Positions 17,225 to 26,892 of a DNA stretch of 33,227 bases are shown here, in pieces. The notes under the pieces were generated by a model. It searched no databases. It worked only from the letters and a program-made list of their open reading frames with translations, and had not been told where the DNA came from. The position numbers and the translations under genes were made by a program. This stretch comes from Actinomycetota bacterium (GTDB lineage Bacteria; Actinomycetota; Actinomycetes; Actinomycetales; Microbacteriaceae). Each line of letters starts with the position of its first letter. Within the stretch, counting starts at the first letter, position 1. The stretch covers positions 1 to 33,227 of the forward strand of contig CANGKD010000005.1 in assembly GCA_947454495.1 (NCBI GenBank), in the 5' to 3' direction.

Positions 17225-18088
17225 CTAGTCCTCTAGGTCTACGGGGCCTATCGGCGAGTAATCAGGGTCACGCAGCAGCTCCCGACGTAACTCCCGTGCC
17301 CGCTCCCGTGCGCGGGGAATCCCGACGTGGAGTGCTCGGTTGAACAGCTGGTCCGACAGGTCAAGTTCAACTCGGGCTTCCATCGATGCGGAGGGGAGCG
17401 AACCGCGGTTGACTGCAAAAAAATCGGCTTCGCGCTCCGCCGCATGTTGGATGGCCACGAGCCCACCGTCGGGAACGATTAATCCGACGGTTGAGGGGTC
17501 TGCGGATGCAAGCTCGAGCACTCCGAGCGAGAGCGAGCCCACTCGACTCATCGCCTGGAGCAGGCCGGGAGCAACATCCCGAATATCGACGTCTTCCGGT
17601 TCGCAGTCGAGCTCGCGGCGCGTCACGGGTCGCACAAGCACATCCAGGGCAGAACGACCCATGCGCGCACGCACGAGTTGGGCAAGGTTGTGTTCTTCGC
17701 CGATTGCGAGCAATGGCTTGAGTCGATCGAGGTAAACACGCGCGGCTCCTGCAGACCCCATCGCTGCGCGAGTGTGAGGCGAGAGGGGTGATCCGGGGAT
17801 GCCGAAGATTGTGGCCTCTCCCGGCGCGGGCCATTGCTCACGGTAGGTGACACCCAATTCATCACATACGCCGGCTACCACTCCACCCCACGATGAGGCG
17901 GCGTCACGCAGTTCTTTACGAGGCTCACTCGTTGACTCGTCAGCACGCTCTTCTGCAGACGAAACAAGAGCCGTGCGCAAGCCCACTCGAGCGAAATCTG
18001 TTGCCGCCAGCGTGGCAGCAATGCCCTCGCCGCGAACGACAACATCAAAGCGGTTCGAAACTCGGCGTGGAGTGTCTTTTTTTGGCAT
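17225..18088 (-). CDS. Short FAD-binding-like protein resembling the first half of protoporphyrinogen oxidase HemY
   Basis: FDVVVRGEGIAATLAATDFARVGLRTALVSS (Rossmann-like) and LVRARMGRSALDVLVRPVTRRELDCEPEDVDIRDVAPGLLQAMSRVGSL (HemY-like block); 287 aa. Confidence 0.55.
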   Translation of the reverse strand: MPKKDTPRRVSNRFDVVVRGEGIAATLAATDFARVGLRTALVSSAEERADESTSEPRKELRDAASSWGGVVAGVCDELGVTYREQWPAPGEATIFGIPGSPLSPHTRAAMGSAGAARVYLDRLKPLLAIGEEHNLAQLVRARMGRSALDVLVRPVTRRELDCEPEDVDIRDVAPGLLQAMSRVGSLSLGVLELASADPSTVGLIVPDGGLVAIQHAAEREADFFAVNRGSLPSASMEARVELDLSDQLFNRALHVGIPRARERARELRRELLRDPDYSPIGPVDLED

Positions 18089-18110
18089 TCAAAGAACCCA
18101 ACGCGCGTGA

Positions 18111-18130
18111 CGGCGCGGAGCTACGCGCCG
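18111..18130 (-). terminator. Hairpin at the glyQS stop codon
   Basis: CGGCGCG-TAGCTC-CGCGCCG on the minus strand: 7-bp stem with the glyQS TAG stop in the loop. Confidence 0.4.
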
Positions 18131-19506
18131 AGGAGTCTCTCGGCGAGGAACGACGTGACGGAGGCGAGCGGAATTCGCTCCTGTTCCATCGAGTCGCGGT
18201 GACGCACGGTGACGGCCTGATCTTCAAGAGAATCAAAGTCAACCGTGACGCAGAACGGAGTGCCGATTTCGTCTTGTCGACGATACCGACGCCCAATCGC
18301 GCCCGCATCGTCGAAGTCAACGTTCCAGAACTTGCGCAACGAATCCGTGAGTTCACGGGCGACGGGCGAGAGCTGCTCGTTGCGGGAGAGCGGGAGTACC
18401 GCTGCTTTTATCGGCGAGAGGCGAGGATCCAGGCGCAACACAGTGCGCGTATCCGTGTCGCCCTTCGCCGTCGTGACGGTCTCTTCGTCGTAGGCGTCGA
18501 CGAGGAACGCCATCAAGGATCGCGTCAACCCGGCCGCTGGTTCAATCACATACGGCGTCCACCGCTCGTTCTTCGTTTGGTCGAAGTAACTCAAGTCTTT
18601 GCCGCTGTGCTCAGAGTGCGTTTTGAGGTCGTAGTCGGTGCGGTTGGCAATGCCCTCAAGCTCGCCAAACTCACCTCCACTGAAGCCGAATCGGTATTCG
18701 ATGTCGACCGTGCGCTTCGAATAGTGCGACAGCTTTTCTTTCGCGTGCTCATAGAGACGCAGGTTTTCGGGCTTGATACCAAGATCGACGTACCATGCCA
18801 TGCGGTGATCAATCCAGTACTGGTGCCACTCTTCATCGGTGCCCGGCTCGACGAAGAACTCCATCTCCATTTGTTCGAACTCGCGCGTGCGGAAGATGAA
18901 GTTGCCGGGCGTGATTTCGTTTCGGAAGCTCTTGCCAATCTGACCGATGCCAAATGGGGGCTTCATGCGGGCCGCCTGCAGAACGTTGGCGAAATTGACG
19001 AATATTCCCTGCGCTGTCTCCGGGCGAAGGTAGTGCAGACCCGCCTCGTCATCGACCGGACCGAGGAAGGTCTTGAGCAGGCCGGAGAACGCTCGCGGTG
19101 CCGTGAACTGGCCCTTATTCCCGCAGTTGGGGCAAGGAACACCGGCCAGGCCACCCTCGGGTGCACGGCCCTTGCGCTCTTCGAACTCTTCGAGCAGGTG
19201 GTCCTCACGGAAGCGCTTGTGGCAGCTCGTGCATTCCACGAGTGGGTCGCTAAAAACCTCGACGTGGCCGGATGCTTCCCACACCTGTTTGGGGAGAATC
19301 ACCGACGAGTCAATGCCGACGACGTCGTCACGGCGCTGCACCATGTAGTTCCACCATTGACGCTTAATGTTCTCCTTCAGCGCGGTACCGAGTGGGCCAT
19401 AATCCCATGCGGAACGCGAACCACCGTAAATCTCTCCGGCTTGAAAGACGAATCCACGATGTTGCGCAAGCGCAACGACGGCGTCAAGTTTCGAGGTAGG
19501 TGCCAT
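18121..19506 (-). CDS. glyQS: Glycyl-tRNA synthetase
   Basis: [98 protein letters not shown]. Confidence 0.97.
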   Translation of the reverse strand: MAPTSKLDAVVALAQHRGFVFQAGEIYGGSRSAWDYGPLGTALKENIKRQWWNYMVQRRDDVVGIDSSVILPKQVWEASGHVEVFSDPLVECTSCHKRFREDHLLEEFEERKGRAPEGGLAGVPCPNCGNKGQFTAPRAFSGLLKTFLGPVDDEAGLHYLRPETAQGIFVNFANVLQAARMKPPFGIGQIGKSFRNEITPGNFIFRTREFEQMEMEFFVEPGTDEEWHQYWIDHRMAWYVDLGIKPENLRLYEHAKEKLSHYSKRTVDIEYRFGFSGGEFGELEGIANRTDYDLKTHSEHSGKDLSYFDQTKNERWTPYVIEPAAGLTRSLMAFLVDAYDEETVTTAKGDTDTRTVLRLDPRLSPIKAAVLPLSRNEQLSPVARELTDSLRKFWNVDFDDAGAIGRRYRRQDEIGTPFCVTVDFDSLEDQAVTVRHRDSMEQERIPLASVTSFLAERLLGA

Positions 19507-19525
19507 AGGGCAAAATCCTACCCGG

Positions 19526-21556
19526 CTACCAGATGGTGACCCGACGCTCCGGGGCGAGCCAGAGGGCGTCGTCGCTGCTCACGCCGAACGCGTCGTAGAA
19601 CGCGTCGATGTTGCGCACGATCTGATTACACCGAAACTCGGGCGGCGAGTGTGGGTCGATTGCGAGAAGACGGATGGTCTCTTCCGGGCGGCTCTTTTGC
19701 TGCCAGGAATTCGCCCACGAGATGAAGAACCTCTGCGCCGCGGTAAGCCCGTCAATGACCGGTGGCTCAGCGCCGTCGAGCGCAATGAGGTAGGCCTTCC
19801 ACGCAATGCCGAGGCCTCCCAGATCGCCGATGTTCTCTCCAATTGTGAGCTCCCCATTAACCGTCTGCCCATCGGCGCCTTCAGGAGAAAGGGCGTCGTA
19901 TTGCTCGATGAGGGCAGCCGTACGTTCCTCGAATCGCCCACGGTCCGCGTCCGTCCACCAGTCAATGAGGCGCCCGTCGCCGTCAAAGCGAGACCCCTGG
20001 TCGTCAAACCCGTGCCCGATTTCGTGTCCGATGACTGCACCAATCGAGCCGTAGTTGGCCGCATCGTCCCAGCTGGCGTCAAAGAAGGGTGGCTGAAGAA
20101 TTGCGGCGGGAAACACGATTTCGTTGAAACCCGGGTTGTAATAGGCGTTGACCGTCTGGGGAGTCATGAACCACTCCTCGCGGTCGATGGGCTTACCCAC
20201 CTTTCCGAGTTCTCGGGCAAGGTCGAACTGCGCAATTCGGCGCACATTACCCATGAGGTCGTTCGGCTCAATCTCGAGGTTCGAGTAGTCCCGCCACTTG
20301 GAGGGATACCCAATCTTCGGCGTGAATTTCTCCAGCTTCTCAAGTGCTCGCGCGCGCGTATCCGGTGACATCCATTCAAGGTCAGAGATGGACTCGCGAT
20401 ATGCCGTGATGAGGTTCGCGACCAGTACGTCCATGTGTGACTTGGACTCTTCGGGGAAGTGCCGCTCGACGTAAATGCGGCCGACGGCTTCTCCGAGCGA
20501 GCCCTCGACGAGAGCAACGCCGCGCTTCCACCGATCGCGCTGCTGCGGTGTGCCCGAGAGCGTGCGTCCGTAAAAGTCGAAGTTCTCGTCGACGAAAACC
20601 GTCGGAAGGAAGGGAGCCGCCGAGTGGACGACCTGCCATGCCAGCCAGTCGCGCCATTCATCCAGCTTGGAATCGACGAGCAGGGAGCCCAATCCGTCAA
20701 TAAAGCTCGGTTGTCTGACGACAACCGTGTCAAAAGACATCTCCGGCGCGCCGAGTGCAACGAGCCAGGTGTCCAAGTCGGCCGGCGGATGCTCGGCACT
20801 CGCAGCCGCTGACGCACGTCGCAACTGCTCTCGAGTGTCGTCCCAAGACTGTGGGTTGTACGTCGCCTGTGCGTCGCGCGTGCGCACGTTGTCCCAGTGG
20901 GTCGCGGCGAGTGCGGCCTCCATATCGAATGCGCGCTGCGCGCGAACCGCAGCAGAGACGCCGTCGGTGGCCGACGGAATGCGCTCATCGATGAGCTCAA
21001 ACATCCGCTGAATGTGCGAGACGTACGCCTCGCGAACCGAGGCAAACTTCTCGTCGCGATAGTAACTTTCATCGGGCAAATTGATGCCGCCCTGTTCGAC
21101 GAACACGAGGTAGCGGTCGGGTTGACCGGGGTCGTTATCGACAAACAGATCGAAGAAGCCGCTGACGCCGTGACGTTCCAAGCGCGCCACAGTATCGAGA
21201 AGCTGACTGACCGTCGCGACGTTTGCGGCCACGGCCAACTGGCTTGCGATGGGTTCCACGCCCTGTTCGTTAATGTGTTCGACCGCCATAAAACTGGCGT
21301 AGAGGTCGCCAACCTTGCGCTGCACAGCATCACCCGGCGCGTCACCGATGCCGGTGATGATGTCGCGAACTGCCTTCTCGGCCTCTTCGGCGAGCACGTG
21401 AAAAGATCCGTATCGGGCCTTGTCCTGCGGAATCTCCGTGCGCGCCATCCACTTTCCCGTCACGTGTCGGAAGAGATCGTCTTGGGGGCGCACCGTGGGG
21501 TCGAGTTCGGCCGCGTCGATTCCGGAATTGTGTGCACGTTCGTCAGGTTTGTTCAC
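19526..21556 (-). CDS. M13 family metallopeptidase (PepO/neprilysin-like)
   Basis: [21 protein letters not shown] zinc motif, [36 protein letters not shown] start. Confidence 0.95.
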   Translation of the reverse strand: MNKPDERAHNSGIDAAELDPTVRPQDDLFRHVTGKWMARTEIPQDKARYGSFHVLAEEAEKAVRDIITGIGDAPGDAVQRKVGDLYASFMAVEHINEQGVEPIASQLAVAANVATVSQLLDTVARLERHGVSGFFDLFVDNDPGQPDRYLVFVEQGGINLPDESYYRDEKFASVREAYVSHIQRMFELIDERIPSATDGVSAAVRAQRAFDMEAALAATHWDNVRTRDAQATYNPQSWDDTREQLRRASAAASAEHPPADLDTWLVALGAPEMSFDTVVVRQPSFIDGLGSLLVDSKLDEWRDWLAWQVVHSAAPFLPTVFVDENFDFYGRTLSGTPQQRDRWKRGVALVEGSLGEAVGRIYVERHFPEESKSHMDVLVANLITAYRESISDLEWMSPDTRARALEKLEKFTPKIGYPSKWRDYSNLEIEPNDLMGNVRRIAQFDLARELGKVGKPIDREEWFMTPQTVNAYYNPGFNEIVFPAAILQPPFFDASWDDAANYGSIGAVIGHEIGHGFDDQGSRFDGDGRLIDWWTDADRGRFEERTAALIEQYDALSPEGADGQTVNGELTIGENIGDLGGLGIAWKAYLIALDGAEPPVIDGLTAAQRFFISWANSWQQKSRPEETIRLLAIDPHSPPEFRCNQIVRNIDAFYDAFGVSSDDALWLAPERRVTIW

Positions 21557-21561
21557 GCGAC

Positions 21562-21568
21562 TAGCCTA
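21562..21568. promoter_or_regulatory. Overlapping bidirectional -10 (TAGCCT on plus, TAGGCT on minus)
   Basis: TAGCCTA lies 7 nt before the plus-strand ATG (21575) and 6 nt before the minus-strand GTG (21556); the whole divergent gap is 18 bp. Confidence 0.5.
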
Positions 21569-21574
21569 TGAGTC

Positions 21575-22219
21575 ATGACTTCACGTTGGACCCATGTGCT
21601 CTTCGACATGGATGGAACGTTGCTGGAGTCGGGCGACGCGATCATGGGTCGAATCGCACGCACCTTCCTTGAGTTTGGGGCCGCGGTGCCGGACCGCACC
21701 GAACTGCAGCTCTTGCTCGGGCCGCCCACACACGAGATCTTGGGGCGTTACCTCCGGCCCGAGCAACTGAGTGAAGCAACCGCGTATTACCGGGGTCTCG
21801 CCGAGGCCGATGGCATGACCGGCATGTCGTTGTTTGACGGGATGCGCGACCTCGTTCGCGATCTGCACGACGCGGGCATCCCGCTCGCCACGGCGACGAC
21901 CAAGTTACGCGTCGAAGCTGCCCGCGTGGTCAACCACTTCGACATCGGCCAGTTTTTCACCGTGATTCAGGGGGCAGACCCGGAGAACGGCGTGCACACC
22001 AAGGGCGACGTCGTCTCCGCGTGCGTTCGTGACCTCGGAATTGGCGAGCGCGACCGACCCATCATGGCGGGCGATCGCATCTTCGACGTTCAGGGGGCCG
22101 CGCGCTGCGGCATCCCAACTCTGATGTGTTCGTGGGGTTACGCCGATGAAAGCGAGTACGCCGTGGCCTACGGCCGTGTCTCTTCGGTCGCGCAATTGCG
22201 GGCAGAGCTGTTGCAATGA
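21575..22219 (+). CDS. HAD-superfamily hydrolase, phosphoglycolate phosphatase-like
   Basis: [55 protein letters not shown]. Confidence 0.9.
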   Translation: MTSRWTHVLFDMDGTLLESGDAIMGRIARTFLEFGAAVPDRTELQLLLGPPTHEILGRYLRPEQLSEATAYYRGLAEADGMTGMSLFDGMRDLVRDLHDAGIPLATATTKLRVEAARVVNHFDIGQFFTVIQGADPENGVHTKGDVVSACVRDLGIGERDRPIMAGDRIFDVQGAARCGIPTLMCSWGYADESEYAVAYGRVSSVAQLRAELLQ

Positions 22220-22911
22220 GGGTTGTCGTCGCCACGTGCTCGGTCGATTACGCCGGCCGGCTGACCGCGCACCTGCCGTTGGCGAAACGGGTGCTCATGC
22301 TAAAAAACGACGGGAGCATCCTGATTCACTCCGACGGTGGCTCGTACAAGCCGCTGAACTGGATGAGTCCACCCTGCATGCTCATCGTCCAAGAGCCTGA
22401 TGACGATCAGCGCTCGGCTGGCGTGCAAGAGCTGTGGCGAGTGACCCATGCTAAGACTGCCGACATGCTTGTCGTCAGCATTCATGACGTCATTGCGGAG
22501 ATTGACCACGACCTCGGCGAAGACCCGGGGCTCATCAAAGAGGGTGTCGAGTCTCATCTACAGAAGCTTCTCGCCGAACAACTTGACATTCTGGGAACCG
22601 GGTTCTCGCTCGTGCGACGCGAGTTCATGACCGCCATTGGTCCGGTTGACATCCTGGCTCAGGATGCGCAGGGCCAAAACGTCGCCGTCGAAATAAAGCG
22701 GCGCGGCGACATCGATGGCGTCGAACAGCTAACTCGGTATCTCGAGTTGCTCAATCGCGATGCGCTGTTGCGCCCAGTTGCCGGGATTTTTGCAGCGCAA
22801 GAAATCAAGCCCCAGGCCCGCACTCTTGCGGAAGACCGGGGAATTCGGTGCGTTGTGTTGGACTACGACGCCATGCGGGGAGTCGACGACGCGCACCTGC
22901 GACTGTTCTAA
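22216..22911 (+). CDS. nucS: NucS/EndoMS mismatch-specific endonuclease
   Basis: [110 protein letters not shown]. Confidence 0.95.
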   Translation: MRVVVATCSVDYAGRLTAHLPLAKRVLMLKNDGSILIHSDGGSYKPLNWMSPPCMLIVQEPDDDQRSAGVQELWRVTHAKTADMLVVSIHDVIAEIDHDLGEDPGLIKEGVESHLQKLLAEQLDILGTGFSLVRREFMTAIGPVDILAQDAQGQNVAVEIKRRGDIDGVEQLTRYLELLNRDALLRPVAGIFAAQEIKPQARTLAEDRGIRCVVLDYDAMRGVDDAHLRLF

Positions 22912-22931
22912 CTGCCTAGGCTAAGTAGGTT

Positions 22932-23594
22932 ATGTCTTCGCCCCAGCCCTATGACGCCGTCCTGTTCGACCTCGATGGAACGCTCATCGACTCCGCGCCG
23001 GGAATCATCGACTCCCTCGAAGAGACCTTTCGGCACTTCGGATGGGCTGTTCCTCCGCGATCCGAATTGATGCACTACATCGGACCGCCGCTCATCGATT
23101 CGTTCCGTCGACGCCTGGGGCTCGACGAAGAGGACGCCTGGGAGACCCTGCGCGTATACCGCCAGGATTACCGACGTGATGGCGCGTTCGATGCAGCCAT
23201 CTTTCCGGGAATCGTTGGTGTCCTCGATCAACTCTCGTCGGCGGGTGTTCCCCTTGCCGTTGCCACAAGTAAGCCGGAAAGCCAGGCAATTCGCATTCTC
23301 GACCACCTCAATCTGAGTAAGTATTTTGCTGTGATTAGCGGAGCGACAGAAGATGAGACGCGCTCAACGAAGGCCGACATTGTGGGGCACGCACTCATCG
23401 GCCTGCGAAACGCGGGGCATTCGACCGATCGCGCCATACTCGTGGGCGATCGTGTCTACGACGTCGAAGGAGCCGCTGCGCAGGGAATACCCGCGGTCAT
23501 CGTCGAATGGGGCTACGGTTCGCCGACTGAGGCTGTGGATGCGGTCGCGACCGTGTACTCCGCAGATCAGCTCCGCACGTTCCTGCTGAACTAA
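22932..23594 (+). CDS. HAD-superfamily hydrolase, phosphoglycolate phosphatase-like (similar to 21575-22219)
   Basis: AVLFDLDGTLIDSAPGIIDSLEETF, GVPLAVATSKPE, LVGDRVYDVEGAAAQGIPAVIVEWGYG. Confidence 0.9.
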   Translation: MSSPQPYDAVLFDLDGTLIDSAPGIIDSLEETFRHFGWAVPPRSELMHYIGPPLIDSFRRRLGLDEEDAWETLRVYRQDYRRDGAFDAAIFPGIVGVLDQLSSAGVPLAVATSKPESQAIRILDHLNLSKYFAVISGATEDETRSTKADIVGHALIGLRNAGHSTDRAILVGDRVYDVEGAAAQGIPAVIVEWGYGSPTEAVDAVATVYSADQLRTFLLN

Positions 23595-24559
23595 GCACCA
23601 GAGCGTCCTTTGTGGCGGAGACCGGAGAGACTCGCCAGCGCCGCACCGGTCGCCACAATAATGACCGCGGTGACGAGCGACGCGTCAATCCCGCCACCTG
23701 TCGGATCGGCGACATCAAATGCCACCGCGGAGGCAAGCTGGCCCGTCGTCGCGCACAGTCCATAGACGAGAATTCCGATGTGTCGCACGACGATACTCGC
23801 GATGGCGATAAAAACGATGCCCACTGGGCCACCCATATAAAGCAACGGGTTGGTTGGAAAATTTACGGCGGGTCGTGTGATCTCGACAACCGTCGCAGAG
23901 CCCAACAGCAGAACGCCAAAGCCAACCGAGAAGTTGATGAACGTCGTCGACCATGCATTGTGCCCAACGGACGTGAGTCGACCATTCGCGGCCTGTTGCC
24001 AGGCGACGGCAACGCCGCAGGCAACCGGAAGGAAGATACCCATGCTGAAGACCTGAGTTGATAGCGCACCCCACGACGCGATGACAACCGCGCACACGCC
24101 CAACGCGGCGCCCACAAGTCGAAGTGGCGTGATGGCTTTTCGTCCCGCAGGACCGACGCCCCATCTATCAATGAGGAGTCCACCCATCGTCAGTCCGCAC
24201 ACGAACGCGACCGTGAAAAGTCCCAGTCCGAGAATAGGTGCGACGGTACTTTGGCTGAGCACAAATGCCGCACCCGCGGCACCCGCTAGCGTGAACGACC
24301 ACGACGTCTTCTGGGTCGAAATTGCCGCTCGAATCGCAACGAGGCCGTTTCGCATGCGACCAGAAACCGCGGCACCGATGACCAGCAAAAGCACACCGCC
24401 GCCGAACGAGAGCGTGGCCGCGACGATCCCACTCCCGAGCGCAGTGCCCAATTCACCGTTGATGTGCGCCTGGAGCGACATCGCAAGGCCGGCAACGAAT
24501 GCGAGGCCAAAAGCGACGGTCCGAGGGATGCGCCTCGCCTGGTCGTCCGTCACGAGCAC
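23591..24559 (-). CDS. DMT-family transporter, YdcZ/DUF606-type tandem duplication
   Basis: FGLAFVAGLAMSLQAHINGELGTALGSGIVAATLSFGGGVLLLVIG repeated in type as VACGVAVAWQQAANGRLTSVGHNAWSTTFINFSVGFGVLLLGS. Confidence 0.88.
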   Translation of the reverse strand: MLVTDDQARRIPRTVAFGLAFVAGLAMSLQAHINGELGTALGSGIVAATLSFGGGVLLLVIGAAVSGRMRNGLVAIRAAISTQKTSWSFTLAGAAGAAFVLSQSTVAPILGLGLFTVAFVCGLTMGGLLIDRWGVGPAGRKAITPLRLVGAALGVCAVVIASWGALSTQVFSMGIFLPVACGVAVAWQQAANGRLTSVGHNAWSTTFINFSVGFGVLLLGSATVVEITRPAVNFPTNPLLYMGGPVGIVFIAIASIVVRHIGILVYGLCATTGQLASAVAFDVADPTGGGIDASLVTAVIIVATGAALASLSGLRHKGRSGA

Positions 24560-24563
24560 TCTT

Positions 24564-24632
24564 TCGACACGACCAAAGACTACGGCCTCCGTTCCTGAGA
24601 GAACGGAGGCCGTAGTGAGCGGTTCGTGTCGA
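24564..24632 (-). terminator. Composite long-stem terminator-like hairpin
   Basis: Inner 16-bp perfect stem ACTACGGCCTCCGTTC/GAACGGAGGCCGTAGT (24579-24594 with 24601-24616), outer 9-bp stem TCGACACGA/TCGTGTCGA (24564-24572 with 24624-24632). Confidence 0.75.
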
Positions 24633-24634
24633 GG

Positions 24635-25045
24635 CTACTTGCCAGTCACGTTGACCGTGAAGGTCACGGTGGTGGTGCCATCGGTCATGGTGACCTCGGT
24701 GGTTCCCACGCCCAGGGCCTTGAAACCAGGGTTCATGACGGCGCCACCGTCGGTTCCTCCGGCCGAGAATTCGAGAACCATGTCATCCGCAATCTTTGCG
24801 GTCCAGAGGGCTTCGGAGTCCTTGGGGACGTTGACGTCAATGAAGTTGCCTTCTTGAACGTCAACCGTGGTGCCGTCGAGGTCCGCAACATCGACGATGA
24901 CGGGAGCAATCACGGTCGAGCCGGCCTCTTCGGTGGTCTCGCTGGATTCGGGGTTGCTGGTTGCCGTCGAGCAAGCCGCGAGGCTGAAGACGGCTGCGCC
25001 GGCCAGAGCGACGATAGCGCCAGCCTTGATGAGCTTGTTGTTCAT
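24635..25045 (-). CDS. Small secreted lipoprotein of unknown function
   Basis: MNNKLIKAGAIVALAGAAVFSLAACSTATSNPESSETTEEAGS... with lipobox SLAAC and a beta-rich C-terminal half; AAGGAG upstream of ATG. Confidence 0.85.
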   Translation of the reverse strand: MNNKLIKAGAIVALAGAAVFSLAACSTATSNPESSETTEEAGSTVIAPVIVDVADLDGTTVDVQEGNFIDVNVPKDSEALWTAKIADDMVLEFSAGGTDGGAVMNPGFKALGVGTTEVTMTDGTTTVTFTVNVTGK

Positions 25046-25151
25046 GCTGTTCTCCTTAGTTGAAACAGGTGTGTTGCGTGACTAACTTTAGCCACCGACC
25101 AAAGTTCCAGTTTGAGACACACCCGGGTGTTTGCTGACTGTTAGCTGGGAG

Positions 25152-25183
25152 AAAAATGGGGTGCCGACGTAGTCGACACCCCA
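25152..25183 (-). terminator. Rho-independent terminator of tRNA-Leu
   Basis: Minus strand TGGGGTG-t-CGAC-tac-GTCG-g-CACCCCA followed by TTTTT. Confidence 0.8.
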
Positions 25184-25189
25184 TGTTCG

Positions 25190-25272
25190 TGCGCGAGGTG
25201 GGACTTGAACCCACACGCCCTTGCGGGCACTGGCACCTGAAGCCAGCGCGTCTGCCATTTCGCCACTCGCGC
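25190..25272 (-). tRNA. tRNA-Leu (anticodon CAG)
   Basis: Minus strand GCGCGAGTGGCGAAATGGCAGACGCGCTGGCTTCAGGTGCCAGTGCCCGCAAGGGCGTGTGGGTTCAAGTCCCACCTCGCGCA; 7-bp acceptor stem, anticodon loop CTTCAGG, class II variable arm, GTTCAAGTC T-loop; CCA not encoded. Confidence 0.95.
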
Positions 25273-25332
25273 GAACAAGAATCGAGGCTATCACGCGACG
25301 CAGGTTGCGCGCGAAGCGTGCCCGAACGTGAG

Positions 25333-26892
25333 CTAGATGTCGAGAACGAGTTTCTCGGTTGTCGCCCGAGACACGCACGGGTACATGATGCCGAGGTCGT
25401 CCTTATCGGCATCGGGCATGACCGAGTCGAAGTGCGCCGGGGTGCCCTCGAGAACGCGAACCTCACACGTGCCACACACGCCGGTTCGACAAGAGCCCAT
25501 GATCGGCGCCCCCCGGGCCTCCATCACGTCGAGCAGCGACTCGTCGGCCGGAACGAGGAACGACTGTCGGGATTTGCGACACGTCACCTCGACGGGGTGG
25601 GCCTCAAATGCACTGGCACGATCAAGCGCGACAAATCTCTCGAGGTGGAGGCGCTCCTCGTCCACGACGAGAGCCAGTGCACTCATGAGCGACTCCGGGC
25701 CGCAACAGTAAACCTGTGCATCGGCAGGAGAGTCCGCGAGTAGGGACTCCATGTGCACATCCATAGCGCCCTGTTCGTCGCGAGCCCACACGGTGATGTG
25801 TTTCGGATATCGAGCCTCAAGTTCGTCAAGAAAAGCCATCGTCGTGCGGCTTCGACCGAAATAGTGCAGCGTCCAGTCGCGTCGTTCGGGGAGCGATTCG
25901 ATCATCGACTTGATCGGCGTGATGCCAATTCCACCCGCCACAAAAATGTAGGACGTCGCGGGCTCGAGTTCGAAGTGGTTGCGAGGCCCGGTCACCAAAA
26001 CCTCGGAACCGACCGCAACGTTTTGGTGCAACCACGAGCTACCGGAGCCCGGCTCGTCGATGCGAAGCACGGCAATGTCAAAACGAGAACGATCCGCGGG
26101 GTCACCACACAGCGAATACTGGCGGGTGCGGCCGTCGTCGAGATGAATCGTGAGGTGCGCTCCCGGGTACCAAACAGGGAGTCGGGCGTTGTCTGCGTCG
26201 ACCAAGCTGAATCGCGTGATTTCGGGGGTCAGCGTGTCCACACGATCGACTCGCATGCGACGCGTTTCGGGCACGATAGGCGCGGACGCCTGGCTGGGCG
26301 CCGGGGCGCTCTGTCTGGTGACTTTTCGCGAAATGGGCGCGCCAGAAGCCTTCACGCGAGACCCCACAAGAATCCTGGTGATGGCCGCTCCCGCACCGAG
26401 AGCGACGAGAACAATCGCGAGCGACTGGTACCAGAACTGACCGACGTCCTTCGATGATGAAAAGCCGGCGTGAAACGAAACAGCGACCAGTGCAACGTAC
26501 GAGGTGTAGTGGATTCCCTTCCAGACCTTTGCGGGAATGCGGTTCTTCAGATACGACGACACCTGAACAGCAACCATGACGTAGAACGCGAGAATCCCGA
26601 GCGCAATCGGAAGGCCGGCAAATCGTGGCTCAACGGCAAACGGCACGAGCAATTCTTCAACTGTGAAGTGCGCGTAACTGTCGAGCGCGAGGCTCACCAT
26701 ATGCAACACGATCATGACAAGCGCGGTGCCGCCCAAATAGCGGTGGAGGTCTTGCAGCCACGAAGGGTTGTCTATTTTTCGCAAGACTCGTGTCGACAGA
26801 AGAACTCCCCAGACCACGGCGATGGTGAGGAGCACCCACGCGATGATGGCGCTCGCTCGGGTGACGTACCACCAGATGTGCGGCTCGTTCAT
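25333..26892 (-). CDS. Membrane ferric-reductase-like (heme b) domain fused to FAD/NAD(P)H reductase and C-terminal 2Fe-2S ferredoxin domain
   Basis: N-terminal multi-TM with candidate heme His (LHRYLGG, LHMVSL, IHYTSY, SFHAGF); RQYSLCGDP (FAD), FVAGGIGITPIKSMIESL (NAD), SCRTGVCGTCEVRVLEG and MYPCVSRA (2Fe-2S cysteines). Start MNEPHIWW at 26892. Confidence 0.92.
   Translation of the reverse strand: MNEPHIWWYVTRASAIIAWVLLTIAVVWGVLLSTRVLRKIDNPSWLQDLHRYLGGTALVMIVLHMVSLALDSYAHFTVEELLVPFAVEPRFAGLPIALGILAFYVMVAVQVSSYLKNRIPAKVWKGIHYTSYVALVAVSFHAGFSSSKDVGQFWYQSLAIVLVALGAGAAITRILVGSRVKASGAPISRKVTRQSAPAPSQASAPIVPETRRMRVDRVDTLTPEITRFSLVDADNARLPVWYPGAHLTIHLDDGRTRQYSLCGDPADRSRFDIAVLRIDEPGSGSSWLHQNVAVGSEVLVTGPRNHFELEPATSYIFVAGGIGITPIKSMIESLPERRDWTLHYFGRSRTTMAFLDELEARYPKHITVWARDEQGAMDVHMESLLADSPADAQVYCCGPESLMSALALVVDEERLHLERFVALDRASAFEAHPVEVTCRKSRQSFLVPADESLLDVMEARGAPIMGSCRTGVCGTCEVRVLEGTPAHFDSVMPDADKDDLGIMYPCVSRATTEKLVLDI

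Noticed and set aside
18073-18088. A7 run in codons 2-4 of the HemY-like gene as a phase-variation switch
   Set aside because: A seven-base homopolymer alone is weak evidence for slippage control; the Lys-Lys codons explain it.
17893-19539. 548-aa plus-strand ORF antisense to glyQS and the HemY-like gene
   Set aside because: Composition is that of an antisense frame of a moderately high-GC gene; glyQS on the opposite strand is unambiguous, and the ORF has no recognisable domain or RBS.
20164-21345. 393-aa minus-strand ORF inside the M13 peptidase in another frame
   Set aside because: Ser/Arg/Thr-rich out-of-frame translation; the overlapping frame carries the HEIGH zinc motif.
25157-25183. 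Inverted repeat next to tRNA-Leu as an attachment site or mobile-element end
   Set aside because: It is better explained as a terminator: minus-strand stem followed by TTTTT directly after the tRNA; no duplicated tRNA 3' end seen.
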